Shown piece after piece: positions 35,101 to 45,549 of a stretch of 64,000 bases of DNA; positions within the stretch are counted from its first letter, which is position 1; each line of letters opens with the position of its first letter. The notes beneath the pieces are model-generated. The model saw nothing but the letters and a program-made list of their open reading frames with translations. It was not told the DNA's origin and searched no databases. The translations under genes were made by a program, and so were the position numbers. Source of the stretch: Locusta migratoria (Eukaryota; Arthropoda; Insecta; Orthoptera; Acrididae). The DNA lies in assembly GCA_026315105.1 (NCBI GenBank), contig CM048745.1, positions 286,297,747-286,361,746 of the forward strand. The letters run 5' to 3'.

Positions 35101-35468
35101 CCGGAGATCCGAATGGGGTACTATTTTACCTGCGGAATATTTTACCCGAGAGGATGCCATCATCATATGTTCATACAGTAGAGCTGCATGTCCTCGGGAA
35201 AGGTAACGGCTGTAGTTTCCCCTTGCTTTCAGCCGTTCGCAGTAACTGTGTGGCAAAGCCACATTAGCTGATGTTGCAGGGCCAGCTCAGTCAATCATCC
35301 AGACTGTTGCCCCTGTAACTACTGAAAAGGCTGCTGTTCCTCTTCAGGAACCACACGTTTATCTGGCCTCTCCACAGATACCCCTCCGCTGTGGTTGCAC
35401 CTACGGTACGGCTATCTGTATCGTTGAGGAACGCAAGCCACCCCACCTCGGCAATGTCTGTGGTTCAT
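32200..35468 (-). mobile_element. Near-intact RTE-type LINE (copy RTE-3)
   Basis: A full-length minus-strand element: 5' untranslated region (35468-35263), one long reading frame (35262-32212), and a 3' end with the family signature 'gactgaagaccacaacaa' at 32203-32222. It lies inside RTE-2 and splits it. Compared with RTE-1, RTE-2 and RTE-4 it is much less mutated, so it is probably the youngest RTE in the window. It could act as a source only if the single nonsense codon near its middle is tolerated or absent in other alleles. Confidence 0.92.
32212..35262 (-). pseudogene. RTE endonuclease-reverse transcriptase, one premature stop
   Basis: The frame spans 1,017 codons and is interrupted by one stop at 34105-34107, where sibling copies have a tryptophan codon (NPW-ISQ), so a single base change explains it. 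The N-terminal endonuclease (385 residues before the stop) retains WNVRSL (74-79), SEVRW (103-107), GDWNSVVG (207-214), YQIDFIMV and DSEHNLL (299-305), the expected metal-binding and active-site blocks. The remaining 606-codon part (residues numbered from M at 34032) carries NYRTISL, AFVDLEKAFD (252-261), RQGCSLS (312-318), FADDIVIL (353-360) and KNRRGRPRDG near the end. The product would nick DNA and copy its own RNA. Confidence 0.92.
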
Positions 35469-36705
35469 GGGAATTATTTACAGAAGGCTGGAAAATCTGG
35501 TAGAAGCCGACCTTGGGGACGATCAGTTTGGGTATGGGAGAAATGTAGGAACACTGGGGGCAATACTCACTTTACGGCTTATCCTAGAAGATAAATTAAG
35601 AAAAGGCAAACCTACATATCTAGCTTTTGTAGATTTGGAGAAGGTTTTTGACAATTTTGATTGGAATAAACTCTTTCAAGTTCTGAAGCAAGCAGGAGTA
35701 AAATATAGGGAGCGTAAGGTTATTTACAACATGTACAAAAACCAGACAGCGGTTGTCAGAGTTGAAGGGCATGAAAGGGATGCAATGGTTGGGAAGGGAG
35801 TAAGACAGGGTTGTGGCCTTTCAATTTGTACATTGAGCAAGCTATAAAGGAAAGCAAGCAGAAATTTGAAGAAGGAATTAAAGTTCAGGGTGAATAATTA
35901 AACACATTGCTTTTTGCCGACGACATAGTAATTCTGTCAGAGACAGTAAAGGACGTGGAAGAGCAGTGTGCTGAAAGGTGCATATAAGATGAACATTAAC
36001 AAGAGTAAAACAAGGGTAATGGAGTGCAGTCTAAGAAAATCAGGGGATGCTGAAGGAATTAGATTAGGAAACGAAACATTAAAGGAGGTAGATGCGTTTT
36101 GTTACTTTGGCAGTAAAATAACAAATGATGGTCGCAGTACAGATGATATAAAATTCAGAATGGCAATGGGTAGAAAAGCATTCTTGAAAAAGAGAAATTT
36201 GTTAACATCGAATGTTGATATAAGCCTAAGGAAGTCCTTTCTGAAGGCATTTGTGTAGTGTGTTGCCTTGTATGGAAGTGAAACATTGACGATAAACAGT
36301 GCGGACAGGAAGAGGATAGATGCTTTTGAAATGTGGTGCTACAGAAGAATGCTGAAGTTTAGGTGGGTGGATCGCGTAACTAATGAGGAGGTACTGAGCA
36401 GAATTGGAGAGAATAGGAATTTCTGGCATACCTTGACTAAAAGAAGGGATATATTGGTAGGACACATTCTTAGACATCAAGGAATTGTGAATTTAGCACT
36501 GGAGGGAAGTGTGTGGGGTAAAAATCGCAGAGGGAGACTAAGAGATGAATACAGTAAGCAGCTTAAAATAGAAGTAGATTGCTGTTCATATGAAGAGATG
36601 AAGAGGCTTCCTCAGGATAGAGTAGGATGGAGAGCTGCATCAAATCAGTCTTTGGACTGCGGACCACAACAACAAGTGTTTCCAAACAGACATACCGAAC
36701 AGAGA
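35468..36705 (+). pseudogene. RTE-type LINE, right part (copy RTE-2, continued)
   Basis: It resumes with 'gaattatttacagaagg' and ENLVEADLGDDQFGYGRNVG, then AFVDLEKVFDNFDW, KGVRQGCGLS (with a deletion afterwards), LFADDIVILSE (about 35905), MLKGAYKMNINKSKTRVMEC, and a long C-terminal frame with KNRRGRLRDE. It reaches the natural 3' end 'ggaccacaacaacaa' at about 36675. Small deletions and frameshifts near 35825 and 35960 and a stop at 36256 inactivate it. Confidence 0.88.
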
Positions 36706-37045
36706 CATCGGTTTTAGATAAGATGATAACGGTATCGATTTTGATTAAATATTTTATCCTGAGCCCTCGAGCTATCTTTGAAAACCTACTGAAATTTGTC
36801 TACTAGTTGCAAAAACGAGCTTGTTCAAAACAGAAAGACTCGACGGTTCAACATATTTAATGTTATCATATAGATTTGAAAAGTGACACTATTAATCTAC
36901 TTCTTGCAGGTAACGTGCTATTAAACTGTTGTTTTTATGTTACTCATTTGAATTTTACTGCAGTTTACAGACGGTTTATATTTTGTCATTAAGCACATTA
37001 TGTAGATCGGAAAATAATATGGTTAAAATCTGGTTTACGTGGGAA
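36706..37045. other. Unassigned AT-rich sequence
   Basis: Nothing recognised between the RTE end and the next SINE. Confidence 0.4.
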
Positions 37046-37222
37046 CTGAGGCGCTCCAGTCACGTCTGCACGGCCACTACGGTCGGGGGTTCGAATCCCC
37101 CCTCGGGCATGGATACTTGTGCCGTCCTAGTTCGGAAGTAGTTCATAAGTAGTTTGTAAGTTTAGGGACTGATGAACCCGTAGTTAAGTCCCATAAGCTT
37201 AACAAACATTTGAACATTTGAT
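37046..37222 (+). repeat. SINE-A, 5'-truncated
   Basis: It begins within the head ('ggaactgaggcgctccag'), keeps B box 'ggttcgaatcc', and runs to 'acaaacatttgaacattt'. The tail contains a partly duplicated 'agtagttcataagtag'. Confidence 0.85.
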
Positions 37223-38198
37223 CTCATGGAGCTACGCAGGCAAAGGTGCGTGTCCCAACCTGCCAACCTGGTCCCAACATCTGATGTCACATAGTTTCCG
37301 GGATATTTTTTGGCTGTACCACCGTACCACGGCTTTTCTAGACCAGTGTTCTGGACTGAAGCGATAGAAAAGCCCTTGTTATGCAGAGATATTTGGCACA
37401 GCCGTTGAGATTGCCCGTATCCTTCTTTCTCGAAGGCGGGGAAAGTCGGAACAAGGAAGCCACGTAGAAACAGCTCTCTTCTTTGACGTTTTCTTTTGCA
37501 AGATATCTATTACTTTTCTGGGCCACGTTAACCACATTACATCTCTTCTTTCGATACTGCTTTTCAGTTCCAATTATACCTGCTTCCCCTACTGCACTTA
37601 CTTCTGCAAATGTTAATAATACCTAACTGTGCTACTGAAATCACTATTTACCGCCTAGTTTAAAAAGAACATTACCGACTCTTTCATTTTTATTGATAAA
37701 TTGTGATTCAGTATTGGTAAGTTGTCATACTCAATTATTAATAAACGTTAATTTAAAAAAAAATTAATTAATTTTCTACTAACGGAATTGTCCTTCATTG
37801 CTAACAAATTTCGATATGTGATGAGCTCCGTTTTTCTCCGATAAATTATGTAACTGCGTCGGAATTGGGATTAAAGAAACACGTTTCGACGAATTCATTA
37901 TTAAACTTGGAATTTTACGTATGAATACGTACACTTGTAAAAGCCAAGATCATTATTAATTATTATACCTAATAACCGGTTTATGCAGTACTACGTAACC
38001 ATCATTTGATCGCGTGCCTAAACATCTCAATAAGATCAGATGATGGCAACATAGTTCTGACGACACCAGTTATCGCTACAATAATTAACAGTGATCGTGG
38101 CTTTTAGAAGTGTACGTCATTATTCCCAATACTGGAAATCGTCCCGAATCTTGGAAATGAGAAGGAATTTTTACACTGAAAAAATGGACAAGAAGGGA

Positions 38199-38262
38199 TA
38201 TGATAAGACATTTATTGAGATTACTTATATTGCTGCAATATAAGTTATCTCAATAAATGTTT
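38199..38262. repeat. Short hairpin
   Basis: The inverted words 'agacatttattgagattac' and 'ttatctcaataaatgtttta' form a 28-bp stem around 'ttgctgcaa'. It is followed by a (TG)n stretch at 38268-38291. Confidence 0.6.
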
Positions 38263-38295
38263 TATCACCTGTGTGTGTGTGTTTGCGTGTGTATA

Positions 38296-40135
38296 CAGAG
38301 TGAATCACCTAACACTTGTGCTGCAGATATTGCGGAAACGGAAAGTGCGATTGATGTGCGGTTTTCACAGAATGGATTGGTTGTAAGGGGCTCGTATTTT
38401 TAACCAACAAACAGTTATGTTACTTTTTATACAAGCATACTTTTTTTAAATGGAACAATGTCTGTAGACATGAAGAAACTAAAAGTAGGGTGCACTGGAA
38501 TACCAGTAGTGTTTGTTGCAGGATTCTAGTGCAAGCCGTTTACGAGATACCGTCTTTTGAAACGTTCCCACACCGACATTTGCGTTTGCCATTCAACCCG
38601 CATAGTTGTTAGCTAGGTACGATGTTGTGTTTGCTTACAGCGTGCTTATGTGTTCCTTGAGTGCACTGTGACTCGCTAGTCAGTCAGCGCGTAACAGTCC
38701 AAGCGTTAGATCATGAGTGTACGATGGGTCTTACCAATGCAGACAAAGCCGACATGCTCATGGTGTATGGAGAGTGTAAGAACAATGTACGGTGTATGCG
38801 GCAAGATATCCCAATAGTCATCACCCATTATTCATCAACCTCTTCAACCAGTCACGTGAAAGTGGTAGTGTAAACTGAGACAACGTAACCGAAGGAAACA
38901 AGTGACGACAGACGAGGGGGAAATTGATGTTCTTGCTGCTGCTGCAGTTGATCCGCATGTCAGCTTCCGCGCAATCCCACGAGGAAGTGGCATGAGTCAG
39001 GCAAGTGTCCTACGCATTCTCCATCGACTTTGGTTCCATCTCTATCACATCTCTCTCCATCAAGAGCTACATGTAAACGATTTTGCAAATCATGTTAGGT
39101 TCTGTAGATGGGCTTTACGACCGGATAGTCCAGATGTATAATGTATCTTGTTTAGTGAAGAAGCCACATTTACCAATCATGGCCAGGTAAACAGCAGAAA
39201 CATGCACTGTTGGTCTGCTGACAATCCCCCTTGGCTTCGACAGGTGGACCATCAGCATCCATGAAGTGTAAACATGTGGTGTGGGATAGTGAAGGAGCAG
39301 CTCATAGGGCCGTATTTCATAGACGGGACACTGACCGCGCACAAGTATCGCAGCCTTCTAACAGGCCATCTTCCACGGATGCTAGAAGACGTTCCTCTGC
39401 AGACTGGGAGAAATCTATGGTACCAACATGATGGCTGTCCATCCCATAGTGCACGAATTACTACAGCATGTCTTGATGAATTATTCCCAAATCTAAGGGT
39501 TGGACGCAGAGGACCCGTACCTTGGCCCGCCCATTCCCCTAATTCGACGCATGTAGACTTTTTACTATGGGGAAAGCTAAAGATGCTATGTACAAGGACA
39601 TACTAACCACACCCGATAATATGCAACGACGTATTACTGCAGTCTGCTCGGACGTATCCGCTGAAATGCTAGCACGTGTGCAGCGGTCGTTCCATACCAG
39701 ACCGACAGCGTGTATTTCTGCTGCCGGTGGTCATTTTTAACACAACCTGTGATAGTCATTTGTCGCGTCACCGGTTGGAATCCACATAACTAGTTAATGC
39801 ACTTGTGTTGTTCTTTAGTGTTTGTTACCACAGGTATTGTACAAGTGTCGGTGTCTGGGCGTTTCAAAAGACGATATCTCGTAAACAAATTGCATTAGAA
39901 TCCTGCAACAAACACTACTGGTATTCAAGTGCACCCTAATTTTAGTTTCTTCATGTCTACAGGCATTGTTCCATTTAAAAAACTGTATGTTTGCATTAAA
40001 AATACACTTTCTAAGTAATATTACTATCTGTTTGTTGGCTAAAAATACGAGTCCCTGACTACCAATCCATTCTGTGAAAACCGCACATCAATCGCACTTT
40101 CCGTTTCCGCAATATTTGCGGTGTGTTAGGTGATT

Positions 40136-40138
<3 letters not shown>
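38296..40138 (+). mobile_element. Tc1/mariner-superfamily element with about 290-bp terminal inverted repeats
   Basis: The ends 'gtgaatcacctaacac' and 'gtgttaggtgattcgc' are inverted. The match continues about 290 bases inward on each side (38296-38582; 39842-40138), passing 'attgcggaaacgg', 'atgtgcggttttcacag' and 'gacatgaagaaacta'. The right end runs into an (AT)n tract that hides the target duplication. It lies between blocks of duplicate copy 2 and is absent from copy 1. Confidence 0.88.
38724..39740 (+). pseudogene. Mariner-type DDE transposase, decayed
   Basis: The N-terminus reads MGLTNADKADMLMVYGECK, a helix-turn-helix start similar to the DUF4817-type N-termini of insect mariner relatives. 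Then follow SQASVLRILHR, HVNDFANHVRFCRWAL, LFSEEATFTN (the first catalytic D of the usual FSDE has become E), MWCGIVKEQLIGPYFIDG, WYQHDGCPSHSARI (second D intact) and STHVDFLLWGKL. The last part shifts frame near 39590. Stops near 38873 and 39253 add to the damage. It would catalyse cut-and-paste transposition at TA if intact. Confidence 0.85.

Positions 40139-40198
<60 letters not shown>
40138..40198. repeat. (AT)n microsatellite
   Basis: About thirty uninterrupted AT units lie between the mariner-like element and a palindromic MITE. Reading frames across it encode only alternating Tyr/Ile. Confidence 0.98.
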
Positions 40199-40201
<3 letters not shown>

Positions 40202-40480
40202 TGCTTAATGTCGCATAGTTCAAGGATAATCGGTCAGACCCATCTAGTGGCATCCCCTTATCAGAACTACAGTTGAACACTTCATCCGAGTCATATTCAC
40301 CGAATGTATGGCATTAAATGCGAATAGGTACATGGAATCTCGGCTGGGTACACGTTTTCAGCTTTACTTATTCGCATTTAATGCCATTCATTCGGTGAAT
40401 ATGACTCGGACGAAGAGTTCAAGTGCAATTCTAGATGGGTCTGACCAATTATCCTTGAGCTATGCGACATTAAGCAATTC
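40199..40480. mobile_element. Palindromic MITE, about 280 bp
   Basis: The arms 40199-40328 and 40364-40480 are inverted copies ('attgcttaatgtcgcatag', 'ggtcagacccatctag', 'gagtcatattcaccgaatg', 'ggcattaaatgcgaata') around a short loop. It could fold into one long hairpin. Absent from duplicate copy 1. Confidence 0.88.
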
Positions 40481-40733
40481 AAGAACGTTCCAATTTCTGA
40501 CATAACCCGCCTGAATGGACCAAATGGAAAGAAACAATGCTTAGGAAACCGATTTGATTAAAAGCTCAGTATAAGCAAGATTGTATTTTATCGCTGTTAA
40601 TGTCGATGTAGCACAATGGTAAGGTAATAGATCATTAATTTTGCGGCCCATTTTTATTTCCAAAAACTACACAAATGTTAAACTTTAAATTACAAGATTT
40701 AAGTGTACCTACTCATTTCAGTACACCTGAATT

Positions 40734-40941
40734 AGCTGCGCTGGAATGGCCAAGCGCTCTGAGAATTCTTGCTGCGAAGCGGGAAACTGTTCCCTGTCGA
40801 AAGTTCTAATCCTCCCTCGAAGATGCATGTTTGTGTGTGTGTTGTTCTTAGGTAATTTTAGTTTAAGTAGTTTGTTAAGTCTAGGGACTGATGACCATAG
40901 TAATTTGGTTTCACAGATTTACAAGCATTTGATTTCAACAA
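40734..40941 (+). repeat. SINE-A with target-site duplication
   Basis: The head is 'agctgcgctggaatggcc', the B-box region is mutated ('agttctaatcctccc'), and the tail reaches 'acaagcatttgatt'. The duplication ctgaatt flanks it (40727-40733 / 40942-40948). The empty site in copy 1 is near 25297-25305. Confidence 0.88.
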
Positions 40942-41430
40942 CTGAATTGCAACAACAATAGCGAGATACATCGTTAAAAGAAGATGCAATTAAAAAGCAT
41001 TCAATCGTTTCTATCCCAAGTGCTTCGGTATGCTTGGGCATGCTTAAAAATTGAAAATGGTCAGATTAAATAGACTTATTTAAAAACTAGAATGTACTTT
41101 GCATTGAGGTATTTGAGGAATATTCCCCAAAACGTTTTTGGTAAAAGGTAACTCCATAAAATAAATGTGATTTGAATATGTTTTCAATGATGAACCGAAA
41201 AATGTAAATAACGTTTCGCCGGTAATTAACTGCATAATTTTTGGATCTATTTTCATGAAAAAATTCGTCGAATAATGAAAATTAACTGTTCAAATAAACT
41301 CATTAATTATAGTACATATGACTAAACCGCGTACATTAATTTTACCTATATAAACTGAAATGTTTAATAATGCTTGAATCCATAATTGAATAGTTGTGCA
41401 CAGCTATCGTTGATATAAATACTGCGAATG

Positions 41431-42132
41431 ACACAGCGTCGGTCGCAGTAAATCTGTTTATTAATGTCGATTTCGGCTAGGTAACTAGCCGTCATCAGTG
41501 ACACATCTACATAATAAGCAAACAGGATTACAAAATCAGAACATAACATAAAAGTACATCACATTAATTTCTACATAACGTGTAACATTATGAACGTACC
41601 ATAGGTATGTTTAGCAATCTGCCGTTTAAATTCACTAATTGATGGTATGAACCAACTTTAGCGCAACTGTTTACTACTGTAAACTTGCACCACTTCAATT
41701 TAAACGGCAGCTTCGGAAACATAGAAGGAACGAAGGAATCTTAGAGTTTAACGTCCCATCGACAGCGTGGTCATTAGAGACGTAGCTCACGCTCGGATAT
41801 TGGAGTAAGGATGTTGAAAGGAAATCGGCCTCGGCCCCTGAACCATCCCGACATCTGCCTGGAGTGATTTAGGGAAATCACGGAAAACCTAAATCTGGAT
41901 GGCCGGACGTGGATTTGAACCACCATCCTTCTGAATACGAGTCCAGTGTGTTACCACTGCGCCACCTAGCTCGGTGAAACATAAATACGGTACGTTTATA
42001 ATGTTAAACATAATGTAAAAATGGATGCATTGTACTTTTATGTTATTACTGTGTGATCCTGTTTGCTTATTTTGTAGATATGAAACTGATGATCGATATG
42101 TAATTATTAAACAGATTTATTGCAACGCTGTG
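41431..42132. mobile_element. Palindromic MITE interrupted by SINE-B
   Basis: The inverted arms 41431-41575 and 42002-42132 share 'aataagcaaacaggat', 'taaatctgttta' and 'aacataaaagtac'. The left arm also holds the small hairpin 'ggctaggtaactagcc'. A SINE-B sits in the middle. The corresponding place in copy 1 (about 25600) lacks this element. Confidence 0.78.
41724..41975 (-). repeat. SINE-B, full length
   Basis: On the minus strand the tRNA-like head starts 'accgagctaggtggcgcag', with 'tggactcgtattcagaag' and B box 'ggttcaaatcc', followed by the body ending at 'gtcgatgggacgttaaac'. It is flanked by gaaacata at 41716-41723 and 41976-41983. Confidence 0.9.
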
Positions 42133-42388
42133 TTATTCCCAGTAACAGTGAAATGTTTTAAATGTTTCACATCGAAAGGAACAATACAAAAAGAAAAATG
42201 TTGTACGGCAACATTGACTGTTATGATACATCTTGCTTATTCTCGCCCTGAAATGGTAAATCTGTCGGGAGCGATTTCTATTTTGGTTTGGCTGTCTCAG
42301 GAAGATATTTCAGGAATTTGGAAGGCCCTTGCATCCTTCCTCTCACACAATTTCAGCCAAATCGGTGAGAACCATTCCGCTAATTCTC

Positions 42389-42588
42389 AAATGTTCAAAT
42401 GTCTGTAAATCTATCGGACCAAACTGTGTGGTCATCAGTCCGTAGCTTACAAACTACTTAAACCTAGGTAAATTAACCTAAGGACAAACACACACACCCA
42501 TGCCCCAGGGAGGAATCGAACCTCCACGGCGAGCAACCGCGCGCTCCGCAGCGAAGCGCTTTAGACCGCTCGGCTACTCCACCGCGGC
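42389..42588 (-). repeat. SINE-A with 12-bp target-site duplication
   Basis: On the minus strand the head 'ggccgcggtggagtagccg' is followed by B box 'ggttcgattcc' and the full tail. The duplication ccgctaattctc lies at 42377-42388 and 42589-42600. The empty site is in copy 1 near 26325-26340. Confidence 0.93.
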
Positions 42589-42689
42589 CCGCTAATTCTC
42601 CTTGTGAGAGGAAAACGCAAACAGAAGAATAACTCGTCACATGCCGTATCAAATGTCAGAAGGCTGATGCCTCCACAAATTATATTAAT

Positions 42690-42812
42690 AAAAGGGCCGC
42701 TGTCATCCCTCGGGTAAGGGTGAGTGTGTAGTCCTAAGTGTAAGTCAGTTTAAGTAGTCTAGGGACCGTAGCAGTTTGGCACAATAGGTTTACAAACATT
42801 TGAACGTTTAAC
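42690..42812 (+). repeat. SINE-A fragment (shared with copy 1)
   Basis: The tail half is present, equivalent to 27345-27530. It starts near 'gtcatccctcgggtaagg' and ends 'acaaacatttgaacgttt'. The head is deleted. Confidence 0.7.
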
Positions 42813-42865
42813 TGCTATTTCCGCAGTCATTGGCTTCTTAACTCTCTCACTATTAATTCAAATAG

Positions 42866-43000
42866 ACACCACACTGCTGAGGTAATCAGTCCCTAGACTT
42901 ACACACACCCATACCCAAGGTAGGACTCGGAACCTCTGACGGAAGAAGACGCGCAGTCCTGTCTTGGCGCCTCAGACCGCGCGGCCCTATCAGATCTGCA
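42866..43000 (-). repeat. SINE-A (minus; shared with copy 1)
   Basis: On the minus strand 'gggccgcgcggtctgag' leads through 'ggttccgagtcc' to 'gggactgattacct'. This is the counterpart of 27585-27735. Confidence 0.78.
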
Positions 43001-43121
43001 ATAGTTTAGCCTAAGTGGAAAATTTACTTATTTTGTCGGCTTGAAAGTAGGCAGCTATAGCCCTAAGATCATTATTTATAGAGTTTTTCTGTGATTTTTC
43101 GTGCACCTGGACATGTATTTG

Positions 43122-43321
43122 AAAAAATGTTCGTTCGTATAGGTTATGGGACTTAACTACGGGATCATCAGTCCCTAAACATACAAACTACTTATGAACT
43201 AGCTTATACTAAAGATGGCACAAATATCCATGCCCGAGGGGGGATTCGAACCCCCGACCGTAGTGGCCGTGCAGACCGTGACTGACGCGCCTCAGTCCCC
43301 TCGGCCACCGCGGCCGGCAGC
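43122..43321 (-). repeat. SINE-A with 11-bp target-site duplication
   Basis: A full-length minus-strand copy ('gccggccgcggtggccgag' to 'cataacctatacgaacg'). It is flanked by acatgtatttg at 43111-43121 and 43322-43332. Confidence 0.92.
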
Positions 43322-43421
43322 ACATGTATTTGCCTTACGACTTAATTTTGTATGTAAAATTCATCTATTATATGCTTCGATTATCTCTGTTGATGTTTGT
43401 AACCACTGCACACCATAATAT

Positions 43422-44397
43422 CTTTGTAACTACGATGTAGCCAAGGAGGTTAGAAGAAAGGGAGGTGGCGTTATCTATGCCGAGCACATATGTCAGTTGA
43501 ACCAACACCGCCTAGAAGACAGGCAGTGTTGGTGGAAGCCTGTCCGCCATCATGGTGTGTTGTGGAATGCTATTTCTCCGTCAAAAATATGCGTTAATGC
43601 ATTGAACTGACCGTCAGTGCAAAGTATGTACTTACAAACAATATGCTTTCTTGTAAAAATAGTAATAAATACTCATCATAATATGTTTCAAAACTTAATT
43701 TTTAACGGCTAATGTGCACTTTTTTTAACACGTCGTACATCACGGTAAAACCACCGGACGTTTTATTCCTGATTTAAGTGACATAAAACATTAGCTCTGC
43801 AATACGAACACTTTTTCAAGACATAGCAATATGGCGGAGGCAGGCTTCACTTTTTCAGCGTAAGGGCGTCTCCCTGCTTTATAACCTCCTTGGATGTAGC
43901 ATCTGCGCTACAGCAGCATCTTTGACCGCTGAGGCGGGCAGTGGACAGTGATCTAGTAGAGAGTGGAGTGGAAGCTAGGCTAGAGTACAGTCGTATGGTA
44001 GTCACCGTGTTGTACTGTTCGATTGATCGGCTACGATTTACGTGCCGCGTTTGATTGATTGGGTTATGTACCTATGAATATATCCCGCCAGAGGGCGATG
44101 AAATTTCATTTGATATTGGAAGAGGAATTTTGTATTAACCGGACGAGACTATTTCTTTGGAACGATATTGTACAAACCCATTGTAATCACCATTATTGTT
44201 GAGTCAACAACAAAGGTATGTTTCTTTAGCAAGAATAAATCATTTAATGATTACTAATCTTCTTATTTCAGCTCAACCTAGTCCCTCATTTTCCTGATTG
44301 TGGTATATTTCTAATATTGTTGCCTGGTACGTGTAGAGTTTGAGATTTTATTTAAACTAGTATTGCCTTTGGTCGAAAATCGACCAATTGTGTTTAC
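43422..44397 (+). mobile_element. Possible LTR remnant with a hAT MITE inside
   Basis: The sequence opens with TGTAACTACG and could close at 'tgtgtttaca' (44397). It is followed by 'atggtcactgggggt', which resembles a primer-binding-site context. The hAT MITE (43442-43892) would then lie within it. No second LTR or coding region was found, so this is a weak call. Confidence 0.25.
43442..43892. mobile_element. hAT-type MITE (CAAGGAGG family), copy 1
   Basis: Its ends are CAAGGAGGTTA and TAACCTCCTTG. The 8-base direct repeat gatgtagc flanks it exactly (43434-43441 / 43893-43900), which is the hAT hallmark. It is non-coding, 451 bp. A second copy with the same body, including 'agcaatatggcggagg' near the right end, is at 55021-55871. 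Confidence 0.9.
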
Positions 44398-44953
44398 AAT
44401 GGTCACTGGGGGTAAAATCTTACATATCATGTCGGCGGCCTCAGGTGATTATGTTGGCAACATCAACAACACGATAGAAAATCTTTGTCCATTTGTTCGT
44501 ACCACATAGAATGATTCGATTAGTGTATCGTACAGACCATGAAGTAAACAAATAATGCTGTTCCTGCTTTATGGTTGACAGGTTCTTGTATGTACCCTTG
44601 TCCGCTCAGTAAAAATAATTGCCCTCGTAAATCGAAGATTCCAAGCGATTGGCTAAAATGAAGACTCACAGGATTCTCACTATTCAGTATCTGTTGCCAA
44701 CATTATCATAGGAGGCCGCTGGGATATTTGGTAAAATTTAACCGGCACTGGGAGGTATGAAACGGTATCTTTTACAATAACAATAAATAAAAACGGAAGT
44801 ATATACTTCTCATGCCATTTTCGAATTATATAACTTTCATTAGCCAAATATTTGAAATGGAACTACAATTTAGGTGTTCGTATATTTATACAACACCAAG
44901 AAATAATGTTATTTCGATACTGCGATATTCAGAATTCCAGAGCTGACAACATG

Positions 44954-45093
44954 TCGACTTCGTAGTTCCACCCGTGCACCGCTACATGCCTCTTCTGGCG
45001 CATCATCATTTATATCGGCATTCTCGACTTCGTAGTTCCACCCGAGCACCGCTAGATGCCTCTCCCGGCGCATCATCCTTTATATCGGTATTC
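44954..45093. repeat. Tandem duplication, 70-bp unit
   Basis: Two units start 'tcgacttcgtagttccaccc' at 44954 and 45024 and differ at few positions, each ending 'tatatcgg.attc'. Confidence 0.92.
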
Positions 45094-45439
45094 ATATGAA
45101 AACATCCATTTCCTTTAACCACTCTTAATCACTGCGAAAATGAAGTATTTGAACGGCACAAGAAAGTGAGTTGGGAGCATTCCATGTTTCGATATTCACT
45201 TATTTTAATACGTTATTTTAATACTGCACATGTGCTGCATTACAGCGTCTTTGGTCTAGGCGAATAGCCAATCCGTGAGCTGATTGTTGCAGAATGTAGA
45301 ACTTGATCCAAGCTGTAAATAGGAAAATTTCTACTTCCTTTTACCACTTTTAATGGCTAAATGCACACATAATATTTATATTCGTGAAATCTACGACAAA
45401 CAATGTTTCGAATTATGTAACTTTCATTGGCCTTCTTGT

Positions 45440-45549
45440 ACGAATAAATTAGTAATCTGTACCACAATTTTCGTGTTTGCGTATTTATTTAATGACGAAT
45501 AAATTAGTAATGTGTACCACAATTTTCGTGTTAACGTATTTATATAATG
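45440..45549. repeat. Tandem duplication, 55-bp unit
   Basis: Two units start 'acgaataaattagtaat' at 45440 and 45495. Both contain 'gtaccacaattttcgtgtt'. Confidence 0.92.

Noticed and set aside
40059..40280. Frame with repeated Tyr-Ile residues
   Set aside because: A translation of the (AT)n microsatellite. The same applies to 61978-62181.
44941..45093. CRISPR-like array
   Set aside because: Only two adjacent units without spacers, in a eukaryotic context; it is a simple tandem duplication.
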